Origin: Chamaecrista fasciculata
Lineage: Eukaryota > Streptophyta > Magnoliopsida > Fabales > Fabaceae
Assembly (NCBI GenBank): GCA_003254925.1
Contig: QANZ01035015.1
Coordinates: forward strand, 199,818-263,817
Length of the DNA stretch: 64,000 nt
Direction of reading: 5' to 3'
Under the pieces are notes generated by a model. The model had not been told where the DNA came from, made no database searches, and worked only from the letters and a program-made list of their open reading frames with translations. This document shows, piece after piece, positions 20,673 through 31,900 of this stretch. A program made the position numbers and the translations under genes. Positions within the stretch are counted from its first letter, which is position 1. Each line of letters begins with the position of its first letter.

Positions 20673-20739
20673 TTATGATATTCTCAGTTTTTTTCCTGAG
20701 CGAGATAGTCTCAGTTATCTTCATTTAGTTATAGGCTTA

Positions 20740-20967
20740 TAGTTTATATGCTTTGGGCTGTACTGTTTCTAGTTCTGTTCCTTCACTGGGAAGCGGGCAC
20801 CATCAATGATAAATTGATAATCAATTAATTAACTTTAGATGTTTTTGTTTATCTGTTTTTAACTAACTCAGTCTATGTTTTTTTTTCTTCTAAAAAGACG
20901 AATTTAGATATGAATCATACAAAATATAGGAAAATGCTTTTGGTTGTTTTTTTAATTTAGATATTTT
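20740..20967 (+). repeat. Partial third copy of the gene 3' flank
   Basis: This stretch (ATGCTTTGGGCTGTACTG, CACCATCAATGATAA, AGATGTTTTTGTTTATC) matches the 3' flank of gene 1 at about 19551-19670 and of gene 2 at about 23845-24045. It abuts the start of unit 2 at 20968 directly, marking a head-to-tail junction. No gene precedes it, so a middle copy may have been lost or rearranged. Confidence 0.7.
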
Positions 20968-21394
20968 TGTAGCATAAGCTTATGCGAATGTTCTTAATTT
21001 TTTAAGATGCTTTGTGAATATATATAATGATTGTACGTGGGCCAATGTAGATCGATCACTACTTACATGCAATTTCATTGGCACTACAACATAAGCTTGG
21101 ACTTACATAATCGTATGAGACATATCGATCCTATACAACAGAAGCTTGGACTTACATAATAGTATGCTTCATTTAGCATCGTCAGCTTGTTAAATGGGTT
21201 GTTTAATCTGATGAATTGATGTACAGTTTTGGTGTATCATGATCCATTTGTTCAATGGAGTTTTGCGGATGAAGACATCAGAATGTGGGGCTTGAGTGTA
21301 TTATCAATGGAGCTAAATTGAGTTAATTAGTACTCAAGAAGTCAAGCTAGTACATTTATATTAGGCCTTGCGTAGAATTATTATAAGTAAAGTA

Positions 21395-21650
21395 ACAATT
21401 TGATCCCTGAAAGATTACTGAACTGACAATTCGATTTTTGAAAGATTGAAATACACAATTTAATTCTTCAAGAATCAAATCAATATACTAATTAGTCATT
21501 TTCATAGACTAAATAATATATCGTTTTAATTTTTTAAGAATTAACGAGTATACTATTTTAACTTCTTAGGGATTAAATTGTGTATTTTAGTTTTTATAAA
21601 CCAAAGTATCAACTCGGTAATTTCAAGTACCGAATTATAAATTTATATCA
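21395..21650. mobile_element. Foldback repeat in unit 2
   Basis: Absent from unit 1, where GAATTATTATGG runs directly into TCTATCTTCAAAG. Interior arms share AAATACACAATTTAAT in both orientations. Family close in style to the foldback at 19224-19474. Exact ends uncertain. Confidence 0.5.
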
Positions 21651-21690
21651 TCTATCTTCAAAGTTCAAACTTTTCTTTAAGGTATTTTTA

Positions 21691-22164
21691 GGGTAAATTA
21701 CACTTTAGTACCTTGAGGTATAGACCGGTTACACTATACTACCATGTTCTTTCAAAAATGACATTTTAGTACCTTGTTCTATTTCCTGTTAGCACTTTGG
21801 TACCCAAAACTTTTTTTTTCCGTTAGCTCTTGACGGAAAAAAGCACGTACAATTTATATGCATGATCAAAAACACGAAACCCACCATTCTAAAATCATAT
21901 TACACGATTCAATATGTACTTGAAAGCAAAGAATTTCATTTTTTTTTTCAAAATCGTGAAATGAGTTTAGTATGGTAGACTTCATGTATTTGACCATACA
22001 CGTGACTTACACGTGCTTCTTTCTATAAGAAAAATAATGAAAAAAGAGTTTTAGATATTTAAGTGCTGAAGACAATAAAACATGGTACTAAAATATCACT
22101 TTTAAAATAACATAATACCAAAGTGAAATTAGTTCATATCTCATGTACCAAAATATCATTGATT
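21691..22164. mobile_element. Dispersed repeat with GGTAAATTACACTTTGGTACC-like end
   Basis: Starts GGGTAAATTACACTTTAG and contains several TTTAGTACC/GGTACCAAAG motifs, turning over in the right half (CATGTACCAAAATATC). Absent from the aligned position in unit 1. A related copy in the opposite orientation ends at 33913. No coding sequence. Confidence 0.55.
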
Positions 22165-23252
22165 GGCCTATTTTTGAAACAGACTATATATAAATTGATT
22201 TTTTTTTTTTGAGCAAAATATAAACTGAAGTTCAATTCATTACATTGGATGGATTAGTGGTGAAAAGATGATTGACTGATTGAGGTATAAGGGGTTTTTT
22301 AGAGTGTTGGATAGCAGTGGTAATGGAAACCTTCACCCACACAATTAGAGCCCACAAAGCCCAATGAAAAGTTCCCTTAATATTTTTTTTCGCTTGAAGT
22401 TCCTTTAATCGTTATTGTAAAACACTAGTGACCAAAACGCTCAGTTAATTTCACAAATTTGGGCAGTCTGAACCGTAAGGACGGAAGAAATGTGATCAAA
22501 CGGAAGTAGAAAGAGTTAGGAATAACAGAAGTTAGAAGTTAGAAGTGAGAAATAAAGATAAAAATTAAAATAAGTTGCTTTCAAGGGAGAACTTCTTCTT
22601 TTCTTTCTTTTCTACTTGTCTCTTTCTAAGTATGCTATATATATGTGTGTGTTATTAATTTCAATATTTTATATTACTTACTAATAAATTTAATAATACC
22701 TCTCTGATGACTAAATATGAAAGTAAATGATCTTTTAACTAAAAGTCTAAAACTATTTTTTTTTGGCCAGAAACTAAAACTTTATTTTTACCTTTAAAAA
22801 TAACTTTTAATTTGATTTTTATTAATATAACTTTTCAGTGAATTTAGCTTTTCGTTGGAATATATCAATCTATTCAGCTCATATTAGTCCATTATACGCG
22901 AATTGTAAAAATAAATATTTAGTAAAAAAAACTATTTAATTATCATAAATTTGGTTACTATATCAATCAAAATGAAGTAAAATAAAATAAAATGGTCACA
23001 TGTAATGTGAGGAACGAAAATGGGAGTTAAGGTATGGTGAAGAAAAAAACAGAAGCCAAAACAGAAACGCGCAATTAATCAGTGTGAGAAACATGAGCAT
23101 TCTGAAGCGTAAGGATGAAGGAGATGCGTTTGAACGTATTTAGAAAGAGTTAGAAATAAAAGAAGCTAGAAGTGAGAAACAGATCGAAGTTAAAATTAAG
23201 AGAAGTCACATTCTCGATCACACACTCGGAATCGATTATTATAGAAGCAAAT

Positions 23253-23693
23253 ATGGCTTATATCGTAGCATTGAAGACGACGACGATGGTACAGGCTGTC
23301 CTGTTTCTCGTGATCGCAACGAGTATGGCGAGTGTGGGCGTGAGAGCCTCAAGCAACGATAGCAATATCGAACGCTGTCTGAGGATGAGGATGAATCCTC
23401 CTCCTTCTCCTCCACCGTCATCGTCAAGATCTGCTTCGATTTGGAATTGGAATGAGGTAATTTGCAAAGACGAGTTTCGATTGCAGTATTTCTATGTGCG
23501 TCGAACTGGAAAATTGAGTCGCGAATATATCGAGGCTCTTTGTGATATTTACGGAGACGATCAAAATCGAGTGAATCGATGGATCGCTGACGCTTTTGGT
23601 GAATCGCGTGTTGAACGACTTCTCGATGGTCGCACTTGTAAATGGATCCGAAACCCACCATCTCCGCCTAAATCGGAGGTTCTGCTTCCTTGA
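23253..23693 (+). CDS. Unrecognised small secreted protein, copy 2
   Basis: Frame of 146 residues paralogous to 18727-19152. I chose the ATG at 23253 because it aligns with the start of copy 1 and gives a signal peptide (about 10-30, AVLFLVIATSMAS); an in-frame ATG 81 bases upstream lies in what is leader in copy 1. The same block follows: Pro/Ser linker (49-60), RTGKLS, YIEALC, DDQNRVNRWIAD, GRTCKWIRN, PSPP tail and LLP end. Cysteines are at 42, 71, 97 and 129; the position of copy 1 Cys77 is Arg (YVRRTG), leaving four. About 72% of the last 64 residues are identical to copy 1. AATAAA follows at 23725. The upstream TATA of copy 1 is not conserved. Family and function unknown; both frames stay open, so it is not an obvious pseudogene. 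Confidence 0.65.
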   Translation: MAYIVALKTTTMVQAVLFLVIATSMASVGVRASSNDSNIERCLRMRMNPPPSPPPSSSRSASIWNWNEVICKDEFRLQYFYVRRTGKLSREYIEALCDIYGDDQNRVNRWIADAFGESRVERLLDGRTCKWIRNPPSPPKSEVLLP

Positions 23694-23724
23694 GTGCTAT
23701 ATCGATCCTCTGTTTTCAAGTTTC

Positions 23725-23730
23725 AATAAA
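23725..23730 (+). promoter_or_regulatory. Polyadenylation signal of gene 2
   Basis: AATAAA about 32 bases past the stop codon, in the 3' flank shared with gene 1. Confidence 0.6.
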
Positions 23731-24205
23731 GCCAGATTTAGTTTAATTTAAGTACGCACTTCAACCATATAGATGTGTTTTCATACATTTGTCTATTTAG
23801 CTGTTTAGCTTCCACCGCCATTTCCCCAAAGATCAAAGATGAATGAATGTATATGCTTTAGGCTATACTGCTGTTTCATGTTCTATTCCTTCACTGAGAG
23901 GTGGGCACCATCAATGATAAATTGATAATCAATTAACTTTAGATGTTTTTGTTTATCTCCTTCTAAAAAGACGAATTGATATATGATGAATCATGCAAAA
24001 TATAGAAGAATGCTTTATGGTTGTTTTTTTTTTTATTAGTTATATATTTGATGTAAAATTCATTGTTAAAGATATAATATTTTTTTTCATGATTAATTGT
24101 AGAAAAGATTAAAGAAGCTTGTGTTTAAAAAATTAATTATATATTTTAAATTTTTAAATAATATTACGTGCATAAAGATACTAAGGCTAAATATATATAA
24201 AAAAA

Positions 24206-24733
24206 AAGTTAAAGGGTCATTTTGGTCCTAAATGTATGACCTAATGTTCATTTTGGTCCATTATGTTTCAAAATATTCAAATAGGTCCTAAATGTTAGCA
24301 AATGATTCAGTTTGGTCCTACATGTTGGTAAAATATTTCATTTTGGTCCCAAACTATTAAATTTAATCATATTTCTCTCGTCCCTCATTTCAAGTTCAAA
24401 GTACTTGTTAAGAGGAACTCGCAACTCTGAATTCGTTGCATTCAAATTTGAAACGAGAGAGATATGGTCAACTTTATTTGTTTGACCATGGAACAAGAAG
24501 TCTACTTTAAGGACCGATTTGACCTCGTTTGTCGACGATTCCAATTGGATATAGAAAGTACTCTTTGAGAACAATACGTAGCTCTAAATTTATCACGTTT
24601 GAACTTGAAACAAGCCATATTAAATTGTTGGGACCAAAATGAAACATTTAGGACCAATTTGAACATTTTGAAACATAATGGACCAAAATTAACATTAGAA
24701 CATACATAGAGGACCAAAATGAACCTTTAACCC
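24206..24733. mobile_element. Foldback element with TTTTGGTCC motifs
   Basis: The left end GTTAAAGGGTCATTTTGG mirrors the right end (reverse strand GGGTTAAAGGTTCATTTTGG). Five or more GGTCC motifs sit on each side in opposite orientation. Flanks are A-runs, so the target duplication cannot be defined. No coding sequence. Confidence 0.6.
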
Positions 24734-25855
24734 AAAAAAAATATAACAAGATTTATGATATAAATAACAAAATAGAATCATTAATCGTGCCAGGGTTGAG
24801 GCTTGAGGATCATGTGAAGATATAACAAGATTTGGAAGCATGCCAAGGTGACGTGGACAATCGCTATCAGAATCATTATCTCGTTTGTCTCTTACTATTT
24901 TACTATGTTTAGTTATTACATTTTAATTCTAAATTTTTTAAGATGAAGTTTAAATTTCAAGGATTAGTTGCTTCGTCAAATACGAATGGAGATAAAGTTA
25001 ATTATGGGCCATTACTGTGAATAACTCATGTAACTTGTCGTGGCACCTCTAGTTTGCCGTCTTTTTTGAGCTTTTTTTTATGTTGTTTATGATATAAAAA
25101 AACAAAGAAAGACAATTTATTTATCTGAAATTGATAATAACAAAATAAAATAAATAATGAGAGGCAGTACACCCTTTAGATATAAATAAAAGAGATATAA
25201 AATTACATCTCGAAAATTAAATATTATTACAAAAATATAATAAAATTAGTAAATCATAGAAATATACATAAAAAACTATATTATGTTATTCAACCGAAGA
25301 AGTGCCATAAAGTTTTTTTTTGGCCGAAGAAGAAGTGCCATAATACTTGAGGTAAATCTGATTTTTTGTTGGTAGAGTAGTTTCCGAATGTCCACGACTG
25401 GGAGTACAGACCACGAGCCCATGTTTTTTTTCCGATGGGCTTTCTACATAGTCCATTTAACATAAAGCAATTGGAAGTCACTATCGTTTTTTTTGTCACC
25501 CAAAAAATATAGGGCATGTTTGATTCATTTCTTTTTAAAAAAAAAATTACTAAAATATGTTTAATGAAATTGTTTTATTTTTTTGGTTTTAAAATTAAAA
25601 ATATTAAATATTATTTTTAAAGCCTAAAAAATAGAAAACTACTCTGAACTTTCAAAGTAATTTCAAACACACCGTATATATATTTTTTTGCTTGTTTAAG
25701 GTATTCATGAACACCACTGTAATACTTACTGACTCCAATCATTTTCAAGAGTGGGAATGGCATATTTTAAAGCTTATTCTTAATTTCCCAGCTAGGAGGG
25801 GTCATGGACAATAAAATTCTATAGTGCTTCTAATAAGCTTAAAGTTACTTGAGTG
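24734..25855. other. Intergenic, end of unit 2
   Basis: AT-rich DNA with no supported gene. The part at about 25430-25770 belongs to the segmental duplication. The open frame at 25290-25517 on the reverse strand has no domain. Confidence 0.5.
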
Positions 25856-27174
25856 TAGACCTGCTCATGGACTACTTGGGCCCAAGCCTATGAGACAATA
25901 CCCATTGACTAATACAAAAGGCTTGGGCTTATAATAACCCTATCCACTAACTACCCAAATCAATCAAGTAGCCCAATCAATACCCATGGGCTACCTGAGA
26001 CTACCCATCCAACTTAATCCCTAATTTGGTCCATTACTTCAACTTTGTTCAATCTCTTATTACTTCAACGCCGTCATGCCTCCTTCCGAGGTCACTCTCT
26101 CAAACTCTTGAAATCACAATGTTTTTGTTTGAAATCCATGACGACTGTGAATGATTCTTGCTATTATTCTGGCTTGTTATTGTCGATTTCGATTTCGTAT
26201 TCTGAATCGTCTCATTCTGATTTTGTGTGTTCTTCCGCGATTCGAATCAATTAATAATCGTACTCGTTTGGTTCGGTTTTGGTTTGCTTGATTTCTCTTG
26301 GTTACTTCTTCTTCTTCGTCTTCGTATTCTGGTAACCGATTCTGTGGATTTGTGAGTGAGTTTGTTTGTGTGGATTTTGGGGAGGAGATAGATGGAGGGG
26401 CAGAAATGCGAAAGAAGAGAAAACAATGGGGTCGAATTTAGAAATAATTGAAAAAGTTGAATGTAACTGATTCACAGTAAAATCAGGCGCAACCAATTCT
26501 TTATGTTGTTCCAGTAGCAAAAAAAAATAAATTCCCGAATGTGAAGGTGGTTGTTGTGGGTGTTGTTAGTATTATTATTTTGTTATTAGTGTGCTTCAAA
26601 TATTAATTAAAGGTATTAGTTCAAATGCATTAAGAACAGAAATATAATTTGAGGACTAAAATGAAAGAAAAAATAGTTTGAGGACCAAAACTAAAAAATA
26701 ATAATTTGAGGACCAAAACAAAAACATAATTTGAGGATCAAAATGAAACTAAAAGTAGTTTGAGGACCAAAATAAAATAAAAATTAGTTTGAGGACCAAA
26801 ATGAAACAAAAATAGTTTTAGAATCAAAAGAAGCAAAGATTAGTTTGAGGACCAAAATAAAACAAAAAATAGTTTGAGAATCAAAAGAAACAAAGATTAG
26901 TTTGAGGACCAAAACAGAACAAAAATTAACTTGAGGACCAAAATGAAATTAACCTCATAGTTTGAAGACCATAATGACTATTTAAGTTTAAAAGTGTTAC
27001 AAAAAAAATATAAATTTGGGCTACCCAAGCCCAAGCCCATGGGCTTGGGTATATATTTGGCCCATTATAATGGGTACAATTTTATTTGGGCTTGAACCTA
27101 GTCCAAGCCCATATACATAAAAAGTCCATGGGCTTGAGCTTGGGTAGCCCAAGCCCAGCCCATGAGCAGGTCTA
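25856..27174. mobile_element. hAT-type element, 1.3 kb, with internal minisatellite
   Basis: Ends TAGACCTGCTCATGG on both sides, flanked by the perfect 8-bp duplication CTTGAGTG (25848-25855, 27175-27182). Subterminal repeats of GGGCTTGGGCTACCC type are inverted at the two ends. The middle holds a non-repetitive stretch (about 26040-26540) that looks like host leader or coding DNA, and a minisatellite (26640-26975). No transposase. Confidence 0.85.
26640..26975. repeat. Minisatellite, about 30-33-bp unit
   Basis: About ten imperfect tandem copies of a unit with the core GTTTGAGGACCAAAATGAAAC, inside the hAT element. The same core appears in the foldback at 59348-60060. Confidence 0.85.
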
Positions 27175-28988
27175 CTTGAGTGCAACATACAAAAACTTTG
27201 ATTTGTTATTTTTTTCCTTTATATAGAAGAAAAAAAAATGGGAAGAGGGGATTGGAAAGATGTGGGGGGTAACAGTTTATAATATGAGAAGAGCAGAAAA
27301 GTGGGCAGAAAGCATGGAGGAAAGTATAAAACGTGTAGGCAAAGTTAGAAACTGAAATAGCTGTATTGGAATAAATAACATAAATAGTGTATGATGGAAT
27401 GCGAGTTGAGAGGGGGGTGGCCTTCACATAAAACATGGACACATCAAAAATAAATATTATTCTTTTGTGGGCACGTGGGTCCCACCCACTTTGGGGAACC
27501 CTATGTCTATATTTAGGATTCTAACTCCTAATTTGTGACTTATGAGAAAGTGATCAATCAGAAATGAATTAGGAGCCGTCGATGTGGCACTAAAATTCCC
27601 AACACACTCTAAAATCCAATGGACAGGAGGATAGAAGATTGAAGAAGAGAAGGACATTCTGATTTGTGAGGGCCAATTGTGTAGAATGTACAACACATAG
27701 CCGAAAGGGTGTGGCTTGTGAAATCATGTTTGAACCCAGTCAAACCATATGGGACACCCTGTTTATACCCCACTAACATCATATTTAACTATTTCATTCT
27801 CACTAATTTATTATATCCCTCTCATTTTCTTTATTTATTTCTCAATTTTAGTTCCACATAAAATAAAAAAAAAAGGAAGGATTATTAAATACTAAGCAAG
27901 GAGAATGTATATATATGGATGACAATTTAGACAATATTAGATAAGATATTAGTCATTAACAAAAATAAGATTTATCAAATATGGATATGGCTCTTTATTA
28001 GTTCACTAATGTCCACCGATCCTGCACCAATTTTGCTGGAGATTTGGTCCTCAAAAGAGCCTCTAATGATTAAGTCAATAAATTGACAGAGTAAGAAGTA
28101 TTACTCGTGGTCTTATTTATAGAGTTTGGGGTGATGATCATGGGATATAGGTGGTCCTCACCTATACCGTTAAAAGAGAGAGACCATCGTTCCTTTAACC
28201 GCCATGACAATGACATTTGGTGGTTCGGTCGAGTACAGGTCCAATTGCTCACTTGACTCTGAAGGAGTCTAGTGTGTGCTTAAGGCTGACCATACTCTAC
28301 CTTATCAGATATAGTCATAATAATTACTTTATATCTCTTTAAATAAACATATAATTAAAGTATTTGATTATATATATTTAATTTATCAAATGCAAACAGA
28401 ATACACATATCAAATAAGATAAATAGATAGACATATAAATAATAATAAATTATTAATTACTAAATGTGTTGTGATCTCTAGAAGAAGGAAGAAGAGGAGG
28501 AGGGGTAACGTGAGAAAATGAAAAGAAGGAGGGGGTTAGATTGTAAAAAGAAAAAATAGGAAGGGGGGTTAAGGCCAATAATAGAACACGTGAGAGGGAG
28601 GGAGGGACAACGAGGCACAAAATCGTTGCCCTTAAAAAATATGAATGGATGGGAAAGAGTGATAGAGAGAGAGTGAGAGGGGCATGTATGGTTGCGAATG
28701 CCTAGATACTCTCTATTACTATTACTGTGGATGGATGGATGCATATGCATTCCCATTTCCCAAACACCAAACCCAAAAACCATAAAAACAACTATATACT
28801 AAAAACTAAACCTCCTTTCATACTCTCTTTACTCTGCTAATACCAACAAATATCCATCTCAAAAACCGTGAAACGGACATTTAGAAGAAGAAGCAGCAGA
28901 CCCAGAAACCAGAAGGGATGTTCTTTGGCTTCTTCTCCAGTCCAAGCCAAGCTTTTTGAGAAGAAATCACAGAGAGAGAGAGAGAGAG
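27175..28988. other. Intergenic and ABHD17 promoter
   Basis: No gene supported. A stretch at about 27970-28300 is richer in GC and could be part of an old transposon but has no recognisable ends. The segment from about 28780 is probably promoter and leader of the hydrolase gene, with a TATA-like CTATATACTAAA near 28790 and a GA-repeat (28969-28988) directly before the start codon. Confidence 0.5.
28969..28988 (+). promoter_or_regulatory. GA-repeat in the leader, touching the start codon
   Basis: About ten GA dinucleotides run directly into the ATG at 28989. GA-repeats in plant leaders are binding sites for BBR/BPC factors; here the position may also affect translation start. Confidence 0.5.
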
Positions 28989-31900
28989 ATGGGTGGGGTT
29001 ACTTCTTCCATGGCTGCTAAACTCGCTTTCTTTCCGCCGAATCCGCCTTCCTATAAGCTCGTTAAGGAAGAAGCCACTGGGCTTTTGCTCTTGGACCCCT
29101 TTCCCCACCGTGAAAACGTCGAAATTCTGAAATTGCCCACTCGTCGAGGCAATGAGATCGTAGCTATGTATGTTCGCCATCCCATGGCCAAATCAACTAT
29201 ACTTTACTCTCACGGGAATGCAGCTGATATCGGCCAGATGTATGAGCTCTTCGTCGAGCTCAGCATTCATTTGCGCGTCAATCTCATGGGGTAAGTCAAA
29301 CTCTATTATCCCTTCTCTTCTCAGTTCTCTCCAATTTTGCGATGCTTTTTTCTGATGTATGCCATAAACGACTTTGTCTCTTGCTCTCTGTGCGTACGCG
29401 TTTCAGTATTTCGTTTTGTTGCTTAATTTCTTAAGTGAAGCTGAGTTTGTTATCCCTGTAAGGGCATCTTCTATGCGGTGATGTCGCCTTACGAGATTTT
29501 TCCCAAACTAGAACTTTCTTTTTTTTTTTTTAATTGATACGTTTTACCAAATCAGAAATTTACCCTTTATTGATTAAATCGTAGCGTTTCGATTGACTAA
29601 GGCACGGCTTGATTGTCCTATTCAGCTTGGATATACCAGGTTCTGATGTTGATAGGTTGAATAAAATAACAATTCCTTTTGTTCATGGACGCTACTGGAC
29701 CAGTTAGAACATTTTTTTCAATTCTAATTGGCCAGAGGGTTAGGAATAAGTCATGTTTTCTGATTTCTTTGCGTAGATCTACTTTGCCGCTATACTGAAT
29801 TTATGATGTCAATTGTCAACCATATTTTCCCTGTGGTTCTTGCTTGATTGGAAGATAATAATTTCAGAGGGAATGTTCTATCTTTTTTCTGTTATTATTA
29901 ATGTTATCAGTTGTCACTGTACAAGCTAAATGTGTTGATGATCAACCTGGGAGGAATTTTGCTTATAAAATTATGTATTAGGGTTTTGTTTGATTATCCA
30001 AAATATGCTGTCCAAAACACTTGACTGCGGAGTTTTGTCGTTTACGGTCCGGCCAAAGTACACGAGCTTTTGTCGACAGCTTACATTTATTGTAACGGAT
30101 AGGCAGAAGACACGCATGCTTCATACCCAAAAAAATCCATTTATTGTAATCACATACACCATTATGTGTGGGAGTTACTCTAGGTTATCAAAAAGGAAGG
30201 AATTGAATGTGAGCTGTCAAACCAATAGAGTAAACGATGTAAGCTTTGGTCCGGCCAAAGTACATAACGCTTGCAAATTACACGTGGTGGGATTCAGTTA
30301 GATTCTATTGGTTTGACAGCTTACATCCAATTCCTCCCTTTTTGATAACCTAGAGTAACTCCCACACATAATGGTGTATGTGATTATAATAAATGGATTT
30401 TTTTGGGTATGAAGCATGCGTGTCTTCCGCCTATCCGTTTTAACGGTCTAAACAAAGACTAATGTTATTCGAGTCGGGTAGTACTACAAGGGTGACAAAG
30501 CTCTCCCACCAATTATTTAATACAGATGCATTCGCATGACTTGAATCTGGGACCCTTGGTTAAGCTGAATCAACCCCCAATCTGATGTTCCACGCACTTG
30601 GTGGTTAGAATGGATGGATTTGTGAACTCTTGTGAAGTAGTACCCAATCAACAATGCATAACCAAACATTTAAGATACAACTGTGTCATTTTACTTTAGT
30701 TCTTATTGCAGTATTCCTAAATTGTTAATCTCCCTCTTTTACTGCATTTAGAAAAGGTTCTTCTCAGGCAGATAAAAACCTCAAGGGGCATTGATGCTGC
30801 ATGATTAGCAACCATGTTTGAGAGTTGTAACTGTACATTCTAGATTGCTCATCCCTGCACTCCTAACTAACCCAGTAAAATGGATCTAGAAGATCTCTTA
30901 CAAAACAAGTTATGAGGAATTTGAAGGACTATGCTTTCTTTTCACATGATAGTTATGTAGTTTTTAAGGAAAATTTTTATCAAGAGGATGTTTTAAATGT
31001 TCTCAAACACATTGGTTCAATGTTTGCAGATATGATTACTCTGGCTATGGACAGTCAACAGGGAAGGTAACTACTTTGTACAGTTCTTTTTGGTACATTT
31101 GATTATTGTTATATCCCAGCAGGCAAGTGCACGCACGCTAAAAGACATTTTTGGATATCTTTTCACAGCCAAGTGAGCATAATACCTACGCTGACATTGA
31201 AGCTGCATATAAGTGCCTTGAAGAGAATTATGGAGCTAAGCAAGAAGACATAATCCTCTATGGTCAATCTGTTGGAAGTGGCCCTACCTCGGATCTTGCT
31301 GCCCGTTTACCCCATCTAAGGGCTGTTGTTCTTCACAGTCCTATACTGTCAGGCTTGAGAGTCATGTACCCTGTGAAGCGCACATACTGGTTTGACATTT
31401 ATAAGGTCAGATTCTTTGTCATTGTAATTTATGCTTGATCTCACTTGATTCTACCATTTTTTCTACTTGCTATTACTTATCTTACTTTACTTTTGTGCTA
31501 TTGTTATGCAGAACATTGATAAAATTCCGTTGGTGAAGTGTCCTGTGCTAATAATTCATGTAAGTACTTCACTTTTGCTATGCTGGATTTCCAACTTACT
31601 AATGTTATAATCTGGATGTTTTTATAAAATTTGAGATTGCCTTCCCAAGCTACATTTAGTTCTTAGGTCATAATGGTAAGTCCCAACTATATGTTGAGTC
31701 TCAACTAGAGCCTCTTTGATATGAGTATCTTGCAAATTGTAATTTAGTGTCCTGCTGATATTTATGAAGCAAAATGATGGTATGAAGTTTGAATACTTGA
31801 TAAATGTAGAACACTATTCTTCATAACTCGATAGCTAGCACAACATCCAGGAGTTTGCTCATTGGAGCATACTTTAATGGCATCAAAGTTTGAAGACACA

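Larger units (their letters stand above)
20968..25770 (+). repeat. Segmental duplication, unit 2
   Basis: Paralogue of unit 1. It carries its own insertions: about 21395-21650 (foldback), 21691-22164 (GGTAAATTAC-type repeat) and 24206-24733 (foldback with GGTCC motifs). Homology to unit 1 resumes at about 25430-25770, where ACCACTGTAATACTTACTGA matches the block near 20010. Confidence 0.8.

Noticed and set aside
23172-23252. Longer N-terminus for secreted protein 2
   Set aside because: The corresponding bases in unit 1 are leader and are not an open extension; starting at 23253 gives a proper signal peptide aligned with copy 1.
23239-23661. 140-codon frame antisense to secreted protein 2
   Set aside because: The antisense frame is not kept along its length in the paralogue, while the sense frame is.
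26640-26975. CRISPR-like array
   Set aside because: Units are imperfect and contiguous with no unique spacers; this is a minisatellite inside a transposon of a plant genome.
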